From Anaerolineales bacterium (GTDB lineage: Bacteria > Chloroflexota > Anaerolineae > Anaerolineales > UBA6663), in contig JADLEU010000133.1 in the NCBI GenBank assembly GCA_020845955.1, positions 1 through 34,115 on the forward strand: a stretch of DNA of 34,115 nt, written 5' to 3'. This document shows positions 1 to 7,452 of the stretch, piece by piece; position 1 is the first letter of the stretch, and each line of letters begins with the position of its first letter. A program made the position numbers and the translations under genes. The notes under the pieces are model-generated. The model was not told the DNA's origin and ran no database searches. It saw only the letters and a list, made by a program, of their open reading frames with translations.

Positions 1-1520
1 GTGCGCGGCAGGTCCGCGGTGATGACCAATCGAGCCGGAATGGCATAGGCTGGCAGCCGCTGCGCGAGGTGCTCGAACAACTGGGCCGTGCTGACGCCCG
101 GTTGCGGCTTGGGAACCACGGCGGCCTCGATCTGGTTGCTGCCCATGCCATCTGGCACGGCGAAGACAGCCGCCTCTTCGACGGCCACGTGCGCCAACAG
201 CGCCACCTCGATCTCGTCCAGCTCGACCCGATAACCGCGCGTCTTGACCTGGCGATCCTTGCGTCCCAGGTATCTGAGATTGCCATCCGGTAACTGCTGC
301 ACCAGGTCGCCGGTGCGGTAGAAGGTGTCTTCCAGGTACTCGAGCGCCGGGCGCCTATAGAAGCCGCGCGCGGTCTTGTCAGGCTGGCCCCAGTAGCCGC
401 GCATGACGACGCCGCCACGGATGAGCAGTTCCCCGACCTCCCCCGGCAGCATAGGCCGGTCGTCGCCGTCCACCACCAGCGCCTCGATGTTGGCGCACGG
501 CCGGCCAATCGGCACCGGCTCGTCATTCTCGGGCTCGAGGGCCGGCACGTGATAGTAGGTGCAGACGTTCGTCTCGGTCGGCCCGTACAGATTGCTGAAG
601 CGTGCCTGCGGCAGCTGGGCCATCAGCTCCCGCAGGTGTTTCGTCGGGAACGGCTCGCCGGCGAAGAGCACCCAGCGCAGCGCGCCCAGGTCGCGCGCCG
701 CCAGATTGCCACGCTGGAGCAACTGGATGAGGGCAAACGGAACCGAGTACCACACGCTCAGCCGTTCCTGAGCCATCAGCCGGGACAACGACGGCGGCAG
801 CTTGGTGACTGCCTCGGGAACGATCACGGTCGTGGCGCCGGCAAGGGCCCCGGCGAAATAGTCAAAGGTCGACAGGTCAAAGTGCAGCGGCGCGTGGTTG
901 CTCAGCCGGTCGGAAGCCGTAAGCCCATACGTCTGGGCCGCCCACTCGGCAAAGCTCAGGCCGCTGCGGTGCGTGTGCATGATGCCCTTAGGCGTGCCGG
1001 TCGAGCCAGAGGTGTACAAGATGTAGGCCAGGTCTTGCTCGACAATCGCCAGGTCGAGCGGGTCGCCCGGCAGAGCGTTGACCGCCTCCCACGGAACCGC
1101 CCGCGCCGCCAGCTCGCCAGGCCCCAGGCCAAGCACACACTCCAGCGGCGAGCTCGCTGCGATGATCTGGCTCAGTGGGTCTCGCTTGGCCTCGGCGCTG
1201 ACCACGTGCCGGATGCCGCAGTCCTGGATTACGAAGCCCACCCGAGCCACCGGCGCGAGCGGGTCCAAGGGGACATAGGCGGCGCCGGCAGCCAGGATCC
1301 CGTAGATGGCGACTGTGGAGTCCAGTCCTTTGTTCAGATAGATACCGACCCGGTCACCGCGGCGGACGCCCTGGGCCCGCAGCATGCGCGCCAGCCGGTT
1401 CGAGCGCTCGAACAGCGCTTGGTAGCTCAGACTCTCGGCGCCGCAGCGGACGGCCTCGTGCTCCGGGGCCTGCTCGGCCGCGTGGGCCACGGCCTGGTGC
1501 AATAGATAGCGGCTGCGCAT
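1..1520 (-). CDS. Stand-alone adenylation enzyme, probable L-prolyl-AMP ligase (PltF/RedM/CloN4-like), C-terminus cut by window edge
   Basis: The frame is open from an ATG at 1520 to the left edge, giving about 506 residues. AGGAGAG lies just upstream of the ATG. Adenylation motifs appear in order: YTSGSTGTPKG at residues 169-179, YGPTET at 312-317, YRTGDL, and a hinge of the form RKDRQVKTRGYR. Only the end of the small C-terminal subdomain, with the catalytic lysine, is missing. Aligned by eye on the GrsA pocket, the specificity residues are D215, L216, F219, Y258, L285, A287, L311, V319 and C320. This is one change from the DLLYLALVC pattern I recall for prolyl-AMP ligases feeding pyrrole-2-carboxylate synthesis. 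The enzyme would load an amino acid onto a free carrier protein, which should lie left of the window. The next gene upstream is a matching dehydrogenase, 21 bp away. An alternative is the acyl-ligase family linked to exosortase-type loci. The adenylation fold is certain; proline as substrate is inferred. Confidence 0.85.
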   Translation of the reverse strand, partial: MRSRYLLHQAVAHAAEQAPEHEAVRCGAESLSYQALFERSNRLARMLRAQGVRRGDRVGIYLNKGLDSTVAIYGILAAGAAYVPLDPLAPVARVGFVIQDCGIRHVVSAEAKRDPLSQIIAASSPLECVLGLGPGELAARAVPWEAVNALPGDPLDLAIVEQDLAYILYTSGSTGTPKGIMHTHRSGLSFAEWAAQTYGLTASDRLSNHAPLHFDLSTFDYFAGALAGATTVIVPEAVTKLPPSLSRLMAQERLSVWYSVPFALIQLLQRGNLAARDLGALRWVLFAGEPFPTKHLRELMAQLPQARFSNLYGPTETNVCTYYHVPALEPENDEPVPIGRPCANIEALVVDGDDRPMLPGEVGELLIRGGVVMRGYWGQPDKTARGFYRRPALEYLEDTFYRTGDLVQQLPDGNLRYLGRKDRQVKTRGYRVELDEIEVALLAHVAVEEAAVFAVPDGMGSNQIEAAVVPKPQPGVSTAQLFEHLAQRLPAYAIPARLVITADLPR

Positions 1521-1541
1521 GGTGTCTCTCCTGGCCGGTTC

Positions 1542-2687
1542 CTACAGGCCCAACAGCCGGGCGACGATGTTGCGCTGGATGTCAGACGTGCCCGAATAGA
1601 GGGTCCCACCGACGGCGTCCCGCAGGTCGCGCTCCACGCCCTGCTCGGTCATATAGCCATAGCCGCCGTGAACCCGGATGGCGTCCAGGCTCGACTGTAC
1701 GAAGCTCTCGCTCAAATAGAGCTTGGCCAGGGCCGCCTCCATGGCAGCCGGCCGGCCGGACTTCTTGAGCCAGGCCACGCGGTATAACAGCAGCCGGGCC
1801 GTCTCGAGCCGAACTTTCATATCCACGATGCGGTTGGCGACAGACTGGAACTTGCCGATTGGCTGACCGAATTGCTCACGCCCGCGCGCATATTGTACGC
1901 AGGTCTCCAATTGATGTTCCATCGCGCCGATGTGGCTCGCCAGGATGCAGCTGCGCTCCCACTCCATTGAGTGGTTGAAGATCTTCAGACCGGCGCCCTC
2001 CGGTCCCAGGCGGTGTTCGTCGGGCGCGAAACAATCTTCGAAGATCAGCTCGCCCATTGGCGAAGTTCGCAGCCCCATCTTGTCCATCGTGCCGCTGACG
2101 CGAAAACCTGGCGTGCCTTTTTCCACCACAAAGGCCGTCACGCCCCACATGCCTTTAGCCGGGTCGACGGTCGCAAACACCACGGCCAGGTCGGCCACCG
2201 GCGCGTTGGTGACGAACATCTTCGTGCCGTTGAGCACGTAACCGCCCTCACGGCGCTCGGCGCGCATGCGCAGGCTGTAGGCATCCGAGCCTGAGCCCGG
2301 CTCCGACATGCCGTGCGCGCCGATCAGTGCGCCGCTGATCAGCCCCGGCAGGTACTTCCGCTTCTGCGCTTCTGTGCCGAAGGACAAGATCGGCATCTGC
2401 ACGCTCCACATTTGAGCGTTGATGCCGAAGATCAGCCCATTGTCGCGGCAGCCATAGCCCAGCCCCTCCATGGTCAGCATGGTGGTCAGGATGTCGGCCT
2501 CCGCGCCGCCGTAGGCCTCCGGAAACGACAGGCCCTGGATGCCGAACTCGGCGCACTTGTTCCACTTCTCGCGCGAAAAGCAACTCTCGCGATCGCCCTC
2601 GATGACCGCCCCGTTCAGGCTCCCTTGCGCGAACTCCACCACGGCCTTGCGAAAGGCCACTTGTTCATCGCTCCACGAGAAATCCAT
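1542..2687 (-). CDS. Acyl-CoA dehydrogenase-family flavoprotein, probable prolyl-carrier-protein oxidase (PltE/RedW-like)
   Basis: This is a complete 381-residue protein of normal length for the family, starting at an ATG preceded by GGAAAGGAAGG. Family motifs include SEPGSGSDAYSL (128-139), GREQFGQPIGKFQS (269-282) and the closing segment LYSGTSDIQRNIVAR (363-377). In medium-chain acyl-CoA dehydrogenases the catalytic Glu lies in a YEGTS motif; here that position is Ser365. A glutamate stands instead in the upstream helix, in SMEWERS (E242/E244). Isovaleryl-CoA-type enzymes and prolyl-PCP oxidases use that region. The ending SGTSD and the string SMxWERxC match what I remember of PltE-type proteins. 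The likely reaction is FAD-dependent oxidation of prolyl-S-carrier to pyrrolyl-2-carboxyl-S-carrier, acting after the neighbouring ligase. A conventional acyl-thioester dehydrogenase is the alternative. The 131 bp to its right hold no gene and no clear terminator. Confidence 0.88.
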   Translation of the reverse strand: MDFSWSDEQVAFRKAVVEFAQGSLNGAVIEGDRESCFSREKWNKCAEFGIQGLSFPEAYGGAEADILTTMLTMEGLGYGCRDNGLIFGINAQMWSVQMPILSFGTEAQKRKYLPGLISGALIGAHGMSEPGSGSDAYSLRMRAERREGGYVLNGTKMFVTNAPVADLAVVFATVDPAKGMWGVTAFVVEKGTPGFRVSGTMDKMGLRTSPMGELIFEDCFAPDEHRLGPEGAGLKIFNHSMEWERSCILASHIGAMEHQLETCVQYARGREQFGQPIGKFQSVANRIVDMKVRLETARLLLYRVAWLKKSGRPAAMEAALAKLYLSESFVQSSLDAIRVHGGYGYMTEQGVERDLRDAVGGTLYSGTSDIQRNIVARLLGL

Positions 2688-2818
2688 CGCCTTCCTTTCC
2701 AGCTACCGAAAGCGGCGTGACCCCGGCGCGGCTTGACCTGTCCCGGCCGGGCCAGGCAGGCACGGTCTTGAGAATTCACGCGGCCAGCGGCGCTCGCGTC
2801 GAACGACCGTCGGTGGGC

Positions 2819-4093
2819 TCAGCTGCCGCCCGGCCCTGCTACTGAGGCGGCGCTCAGCATCCGCTGGCGCCGATGCCAGATAAACCGGAACAACGGTGTC
2901 GTCATCAGCGTGGTCACCAGCGCCATGGCCACCATGATGGCAAACAGCGCCGGAGCAATCACGCCGCGCTCGAGGCCGATGTTGAGGATGATCAACTCGG
3001 TCAGCCCGCGGGCATTCATCAGCGTGCCGATTGCCAGCGCGCGGTGTTTGGGTTCGCCGCGCCAGAAAGCCGCCAGGCCGCAAGCCACGCCCTTGCCCAC
3101 GATCGCCACCAGCAGCACCACAAGCAGAATGGCCCACAGGCTGGGCTTGAGCGCGACCAGCCCCAGCTGGGTGTTCAAGCCGGAGTACACAAAGAAGAGC
3201 GGCAGCAGGAAGGTCCGCACCAGGGAGCTGAGCCGCCGTTCCAGCTCACGCGTCACAATGCCCCGCGGCATCGCCACACCCAGCACAAAAGCCCCAAAGA
3301 CGGCATGAATGCCGATACGATCGGTGAAGTAGGCGCCCAGCATTAAGAGCATGATCAGAAGCGTCATGGCCAGGGCGCCCAGGTCGTTGTTGCGCTTGGC
3401 GCGGCGCTCGACCCAGCGCAGCGCCGGCCGCAGGACCCCCAGCACCACCAGCACATACACCAGGGCGCCGGCAAAGGCCCACAGCGCCACTCGGGTGTCG
3501 CCACTGAAGCTAGCCAACACAATCGCCAACAGGCACCAGGCAACAACATCGTTGACCGCGGCAGCGCCGAGCGTCACGGTCCCGAGCGGCGTTTTGTCGA
3601 TCCCCAGTTCCTGGAGGATGCGCGCCAGCACCGGGAAGGCCGTAATAGAGATGGCCGCGCCCATGAACAGCATCGCCTCCCAGCGGCCGACGCTGGCCGG
3701 AAAAAGGCTGAGGTCGTCCAAGAGCAGCAGCGCCAGGCCGCCGCCCAGTACAAATGGAGCCAGGATGCCGGCCAGCGACACCGCGGCCGCGCGCCCCATG
3801 CGATCGCCAATCAGGCCAATCTGGAACTCGACGCCGACCAGGAACATGTAAAGCACCAGGCCGACCTGGCTGATGACGTACACCACGCCAATGGTTGCCT
3901 GCGGAAACAGGCGTGCCTGCGTTTCGGGGAACAGCCAGCCGAGCACTGACGGGCCCAAAACGATCCCGGCCACCATCTCGCCAATGACAACCGGCTGTCC
4001 TAGCTTTTGCGCCAGCCGCCCCATGGCGCCCACAGCCACGAGGATGACGGCCGCCTGGAGGAAGAAATACTGCGAGAACTCGGCATTCGACAC
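2819..4093 (-). CDS. CPA2/CHX-type monovalent cation:proton antiporter
   Basis: The protein is an integral membrane exchanger of about 424 residues with roughly 12 hydrophobic segments. Motifs typical of the Kef/CHX/NapA branch are visible: GQPVVIGEMVAGIVLGPSVLG near residues 32-52, ITAFPVLARIL at 150-160, and an Asn-Asp pair in AAVNDVVAW at 181-182. The ND pair resembles plant CHX and electroneutral exchangers rather than the DD of electrogenic ones. No ATG fits. The best starts are GTG at 4093 or TTG at 4099; the TTG overlaps the stop of the glycosyltransferase upstream, so translation is probably coupled to it. The open frame extends further upstream, but that part lies inside the neighbouring gene. 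There is no RCK or TrkA-N domain after the membrane part. Why an antiporter is embedded in a glycan operon is not clear; pH or cation homeostasis linked to an acidic polymer is one idea. Confidence 0.85.
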   Translation of the reverse strand: MSNAEFSQYFFLQAAVILVAVGAMGRLAQKLGQPVVIGEMVAGIVLGPSVLGWLFPETQARLFPQATIGVVYVISQVGLVLYMFLVGVEFQIGLIGDRMGRAAAVSLAGILAPFVLGGGLALLLLDDLSLFPASVGRWEAMLFMGAAISITAFPVLARILQELGIDKTPLGTVTLGAAAVNDVVAWCLLAIVLASFSGDTRVALWAFAGALVYVLVVLGVLRPALRWVERRAKRNNDLGALAMTLLIMLLMLGAYFTDRIGIHAVFGAFVLGVAMPRGIVTRELERRLSSLVRTFLLPLFFVYSGLNTQLGLVALKPSLWAILLVVLLVAIVGKGVACGLAAFWRGEPKHRALAIGTLMNARGLTELIILNIGLERGVIAPALFAIMVAMALVTTLMTTPLFRFIWHRRQRMLSAASVAGPGGS

Positions 4094-4095
4094 GG

Positions 4096-5208
4096 TCAAC
4101 TCATGGAGCCGAATGGCGTCTCGACCGCTGAGCGCCGGCGCAGCCCCATCTTCGCCTGCAGTGCCAGCCGGCACACGGCGGGGCTGGCCGCATAGAGGCG
4201 CGCTACCATACGCGCCCGCCAATCTCGGGGATCCAACGCTTGCGCTTCGGCCAGCCAGCGCCGGATGCTTTCGGCTCGGCCGCCGTGATACACCGCCTGG
4301 CTGGCCATTAAGCGGAACAGGCGGGCGCGCTCCTGCGCCGGCAAGGCGCGAAACTCCGGCCAGCGGGAGATGGCCTCCTGCCGCTCCGGATCCCCAGTCA
4401 ACAGATCAACCAGCAGGTCATAGAAGACATAGACGCGCGTCGCCAGCGAACAGCGGCTGAAGCCTGCCAGTTTGATGGCGTTTTCGCGGCAGCGCGCCAG
4501 AGAGAGCCGGCGGCGCGTCGCGCCGGCGGTCAGCGTGATGTTGGTCTGGTGCACTCGGTACAGACACGTCGGCTGATCGATGTAGCCGAAGCTGGCCCGC
4601 TCCGCGACGCGCGTGGTGAACTCCCAGTCGGGACCGATGACAATTCCGGTGTCGAAGCCCAGTTTCGCTTCAGTCACCACCTGCCGGCACAGCACAATGC
4701 AGATCGGCGGCCCGAAGACGTCGGACGCCCGGATGAGGGCCTCGAGCAGATCGCCCTCAAAGGGGCCGCGGCGATGCGCGGAGAGCTTTGCCAACCGCTG
4801 GCCGCTGCCCTCGACGTAGTAGCCATCGGTATACACCCCCGAGCGCTCGGGATGCCCACTCAGATAGGCGCGGGTCAGATGCAGATGATCGGGTAGCCAC
4901 TGGTCGTCGGCGTCCAGAAACGCCAGGAATTCGCCGCGCATGCAGCGCAGAGCCGCGTTCCGGGCTGCTGCTTCGCCCAGGTTTGGCTGGGTGTGCAGCC
5001 GAATTCGCTCATCTTGGTAGCCCGCGGCCACTTCGGCTGTGCCGTCCGTCGACCCGTCGTTGACGATGATCAACTCCCAGTCAAGATAGCTTTGAGCCAG
5101 AATGCTCTCAATGGCCGCTCCGATAAAGCGCTCGGCGTTGTAGGCCGGCATCATGATGCTGACCAGGCCGGGTTGGAATTGCTCGCTGGGCGGCATCGGG
5201 CCATTCAT
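4096..5208 (-). CDS. GT2 family glycosyltransferase
   Basis: This GT-A glycosyltransferase has about 370 residues and no membrane segment. The N-terminal catalytic domain begins at VSIMMPAYNAERFIG (16-30), continues with the nucleotide-binding VNDGSTDGT (49-57), and carries the metal-binding DADD at 99-102 in FLDADDQW. The C-terminal half is helical and basic, and probably binds the acceptor. The start chosen is the ATG at 5208, which overlaps the TGA of the upstream GT4 gene in an ATGA junction. A longer frame exists but runs inside that gene. A second Met at residue 5 is an alternative start. It probably transfers a sugar from a nucleotide donor to the lipid-linked glycan at the cytoplasmic face. 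Donor and linkage cannot be read from the sequence. Confidence 0.88.
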   Translation of the reverse strand: MNGPMPPSEQFQPGLVSIMMPAYNAERFIGAAIESILAQSYLDWELIIVNDGSTDGTAEVAAGYQDERIRLHTQPNLGEAAARNAALRCMRGEFLAFLDADDQWLPDHLHLTRAYLSGHPERSGVYTDGYYVEGSGQRLAKLSAHRRGPFEGDLLEALIRASDVFGPPICIVLCRQVVTEAKLGFDTGIVIGPDWEFTTRVAERASFGYIDQPTCLYRVHQTNITLTAGATRRRLSLARCRENAIKLAGFSRCSLATRVYVFYDLLVDLLTGDPERQEAISRWPEFRALPAQERARLFRLMASQAVYHGGRAESIRRWLAEAQALDPRDWRARMVARLYAASPAVCRLALQAKMGLRRRSAVETPFGSMS

Positions 5209-6458
5209 AGGCTGCGGCCATCCGGCTGGAAACCGCCCGTTACCCGCGCGAACACCTGCTCCAATTGCCGGGCGGTATGGTCCCAGCCATGACATTGCTC
5301 GGCTTCCAGCCGCGCCGCCTGGCCTAACCGCTGCCTAAGCCCCGCATCCTGCGCCAGCCGCACCAGCGCGTCCGCCAGGGCGTTTTCATCGCACGGTGGC
5401 ACAATCAGGGCCGTCCGCTCGTGACTGAGCGTCGCGGGCTTGCCATCCTGGCCGGAGGCGATAATGGCCAGCCCGGCTGCTTTATAGTCGAAGAGTTTCA
5501 AGCCCGAGAATTCCTTCCAGCCGCAATAGGGCGCTACACCGACGTCCGCCTGGGCCAGTTGGGCCGCAAAATCAGAGGCCGCCAGTTGGCCGAGCAAGGC
5601 CACCTGCGCCTCCAGCTGGCTCTCGGCAATTTGCTGCCGGGCCTCGGCCTCGCCAACGCCCGAGCCAATCAACACCAGCCGCAGCGCCGGGACCGCCCGC
5701 AACGCGCGCACGAAGGCCTTGAGCAAAATGCTCACCCCATGCCAGGGGTAGAAACCGCCCAGATAAACAATGGTGACCGGCCCCCGCTCGGGGCAGCCCG
5801 TTTGAAATGGCCGCAGCTGCTCACGGCGCAGCAGGCGCACCACGGCCGTGCCGTTCTCGACAACCGTGACTCTGGCAGGACTGGCCTGCCATTGCTGGAT
5901 GAAATGGTCGCGCCAGCCATCGCCGGTGGCGATGACGTGCGTGGCTCGGCGGGCAATGGCGCGCATAATGGCGACCGAGATCTGCCGCTGCACCCCGGTG
6001 GGCGCAATCCCTTTGGCTTCCAGGTCATGTAGGTGATCGCCGTTATATTCGCTGACCAGCGGCCGCCGCAGCCACGCGGCGGCCAGGCTGCCACCATAAC
6101 CCATCCAACTCATGCGCTCGAAAAACACGTCGCACTCCCGCAGCTCCTGGCAGCAGGCCAGCGCGAAGCGCCAGCTGTCAAACAGCGCCGCGTAGGGCAG
6201 CCTCAGCTCAGACTGCACCCGCCGCACGACCCGTTCGAACAGCCGCAGTGGCCCGGCATCCAGCCACTTCGGCGCTACCCGGTCAAACCGCGCCAGGTCG
6301 TCGCTGCGCCAGATCGCGCCCTCAAGGCCCGCGACCACCCGCACCTGGTGGCTGCGGCCGGCCAGTTCCGACAGGACTTCACGAACGTGGTTGGCTGGTC
6401 CATCGTATGGCGGGCGGCGGATTTCCACGCCCTGCTGCATAATGAAGCCGATCCTCAT
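5205..6458 (-). CDS. GT4 family glycosyltransferase
   Basis: This 417-residue GT-B glycosyltransferase has an N-terminal acceptor domain beginning MRIGFIMQQGVEIRRPP with a DGPANHV glycine-containing loop. The C-terminal donor domain starts near VTIVYLGGFYPWHGVSILL. The motif around the donor phosphates is E-F-S-G-L-K-L-F-D, a Glu-x7-Asp variant of the usual Glu-x7-Glu. Its ATG overlaps the TGA of the next upstream GT4 (ATGA), and its own TGA overlaps the following GT2 start, so three glycosyltransferases are translationally linked. No signal peptide or membrane helix is apparent. It is probably a cytoplasmic enzyme extending the polysaccharide repeat. The substrate is unknown. Confidence 0.88.
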   Translation of the reverse strand: MRIGFIMQQGVEIRRPPYDGPANHVREVLSELAGRSHQVRVVAGLEGAIWRSDDLARFDRVAPKWLDAGPLRLFERVVRRVQSELRLPYAALFDSWRFALACCQELRECDVFFERMSWMGYGGSLAAAWLRRPLVSEYNGDHLHDLEAKGIAPTGVQRQISVAIMRAIARRATHVIATGDGWRDHFIQQWQASPARVTVVENGTAVVRLLRREQLRPFQTGCPERGPVTIVYLGGFYPWHGVSILLKAFVRALRAVPALRLVLIGSGVGEAEARQQIAESQLEAQVALLGQLAASDFAAQLAQADVGVAPYCGWKEFSGLKLFDYKAAGLAIIASGQDGKPATLSHERTALIVPPCDENALADALVRLAQDAGLRQRLGQAARLEAEQCHGWDHTARQLEQVFARVTGGFQPDGRSL

Positions 6459-7441
6459 GCCGCCACTTGTTCGATGGTCTCGCGGATCTGGACCTTGATG
6501 CGGTCAACGTTGAAGTCCTCGGCAACCTTGGCGCGCAGCGCCTCCCGCCGCGCTCGCCGCTCGGCCTCGCCCGCCTGGCAGTATTCCAACACCTTCTCAA
6601 CCAGCTCCCGCTCGGTGTAGTACAGGCTGGCTTCCGGCAGAAGCTCATCGGCGCCGTCCCATTGGTGCGCCAGGCAATAAGCGCCGGCGGCTATGGCCTC
6701 CATGGGCGAGACCTGCAAGCCCTCGGAATAACTGTTCGAAATGAAGATGTCAATTTGGCTGTACCACTCTTCGGGCCGCGTGACCCGGCCATAGAACGTG
6801 ACCTGGTCCTGCAGGCCGAGCTTGCTGACCAGGCTCTGCAAGGCGTGCGGATAGTCTGGAAAGAGCGGATGCTCTCCGCCGCCGATGTGGAGGTGCAGAC
6901 CGGGCTCTCGGCGGTTCAGCTCGTAAAAGGCCAGGATGAGTTCGTAGACCCGTTTCCGCGGCGCCAAATTACATAGGATGCCCAGGTGTCCGCCAAACGC
7001 CCGCGGGTGCGGTTGGAAGCGCTCGAGCGAAACCGCTTCCGGGATCACAATGGCCTTCGCTGCCTGCTGGGGATACCGAGCCATGAACTCGCGTTGCTTG
7101 GCCCGGCTGACCAGGATAACTTTGTCGACAGCCTCCCAGTTAATCCCATCGGCCCAGCGGTACAGTTCGTAGCGGTGCAGCCGGGTCACGATGCCGCAGA
7201 CCTTGGGTAACTGGCTGGCAGCGCCCAGCAGCTCGCTCGCCCATTCAAAGAAGACGACGTCGCTCGAGCTCAGGAACCGGCGCAAATCCCGCTCACCCAG
7301 CGCCCGATTGAACCGCTCCTGGAAGAAAGGCAGGCTGGTTTGCCGGGGGTGAAACAGACGCGTCCGGTGATGGCGGGCGAGCTCGTCGTAGACCTCCTCA
7401 AAAAAGGCCCACGTCTCGGTAATGACGATGCCCAGGTTCAT
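6455..7441 (-). CDS. GT4 family glycosyltransferase
   Basis: The protein has about 328 residues from the ATG at 7441, where the sequence MNLGIVITETWAFFEEV starts a Rossmann strand and helix. An upstream ATG at 7480 in the same frame would lie inside the epimerase gene and is less likely. The donor domain has LGILCNLAPRKRVYELILAF followed by YGRVTRPEEWYSQIDIF. The Glu-x7-Glu motif is intact in SEGLQVSPMEAIAAGA. The N-terminal domain is short, so it is a compact GT4. It lies 11 bp after the epimerase gene and its TGA overlaps the next start by four bases. Substrate unknown; a cytoplasmic role in glycan assembly is inferred from context. Confidence 0.87.
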   Translation of the reverse strand: MNLGIVITETWAFFEEVYDELARHHRTRLFHPRQTSLPFFQERFNRALGERDLRRFLSSSDVVFFEWASELLGAASQLPKVCGIVTRLHRYELYRWADGINWEAVDKVILVSRAKQREFMARYPQQAAKAIVIPEAVSLERFQPHPRAFGGHLGILCNLAPRKRVYELILAFYELNRREPGLHLHIGGGEHPLFPDYPHALQSLVSKLGLQDQVTFYGRVTRPEEWYSQIDIFISNSYSEGLQVSPMEAIAAGAYCLAHQWDGADELLPEASLYYTERELVEKVLEYCQAGEAERRARREALRAKVAEDFNVDRIKVQIRETIEQVAA

Positions 7442-7452
7442 CGCCGCGGCGC

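Noticed and set aside
549-1505. Long open frame of 318 codons on the plus strand opposite the adenylation gene
   Set aside because: It is antisense to a clearly conserved enzyme, is rich in Arg, Gln and Gly with no motif, and is expected in GC-rich DNA.
2744-2753. Palindrome CCCGGCCGGG in the gap before the antiporter stop as a regulatory site
   Set aside because: Such short GC palindromes are frequent by chance at this base composition and nothing else supports it.
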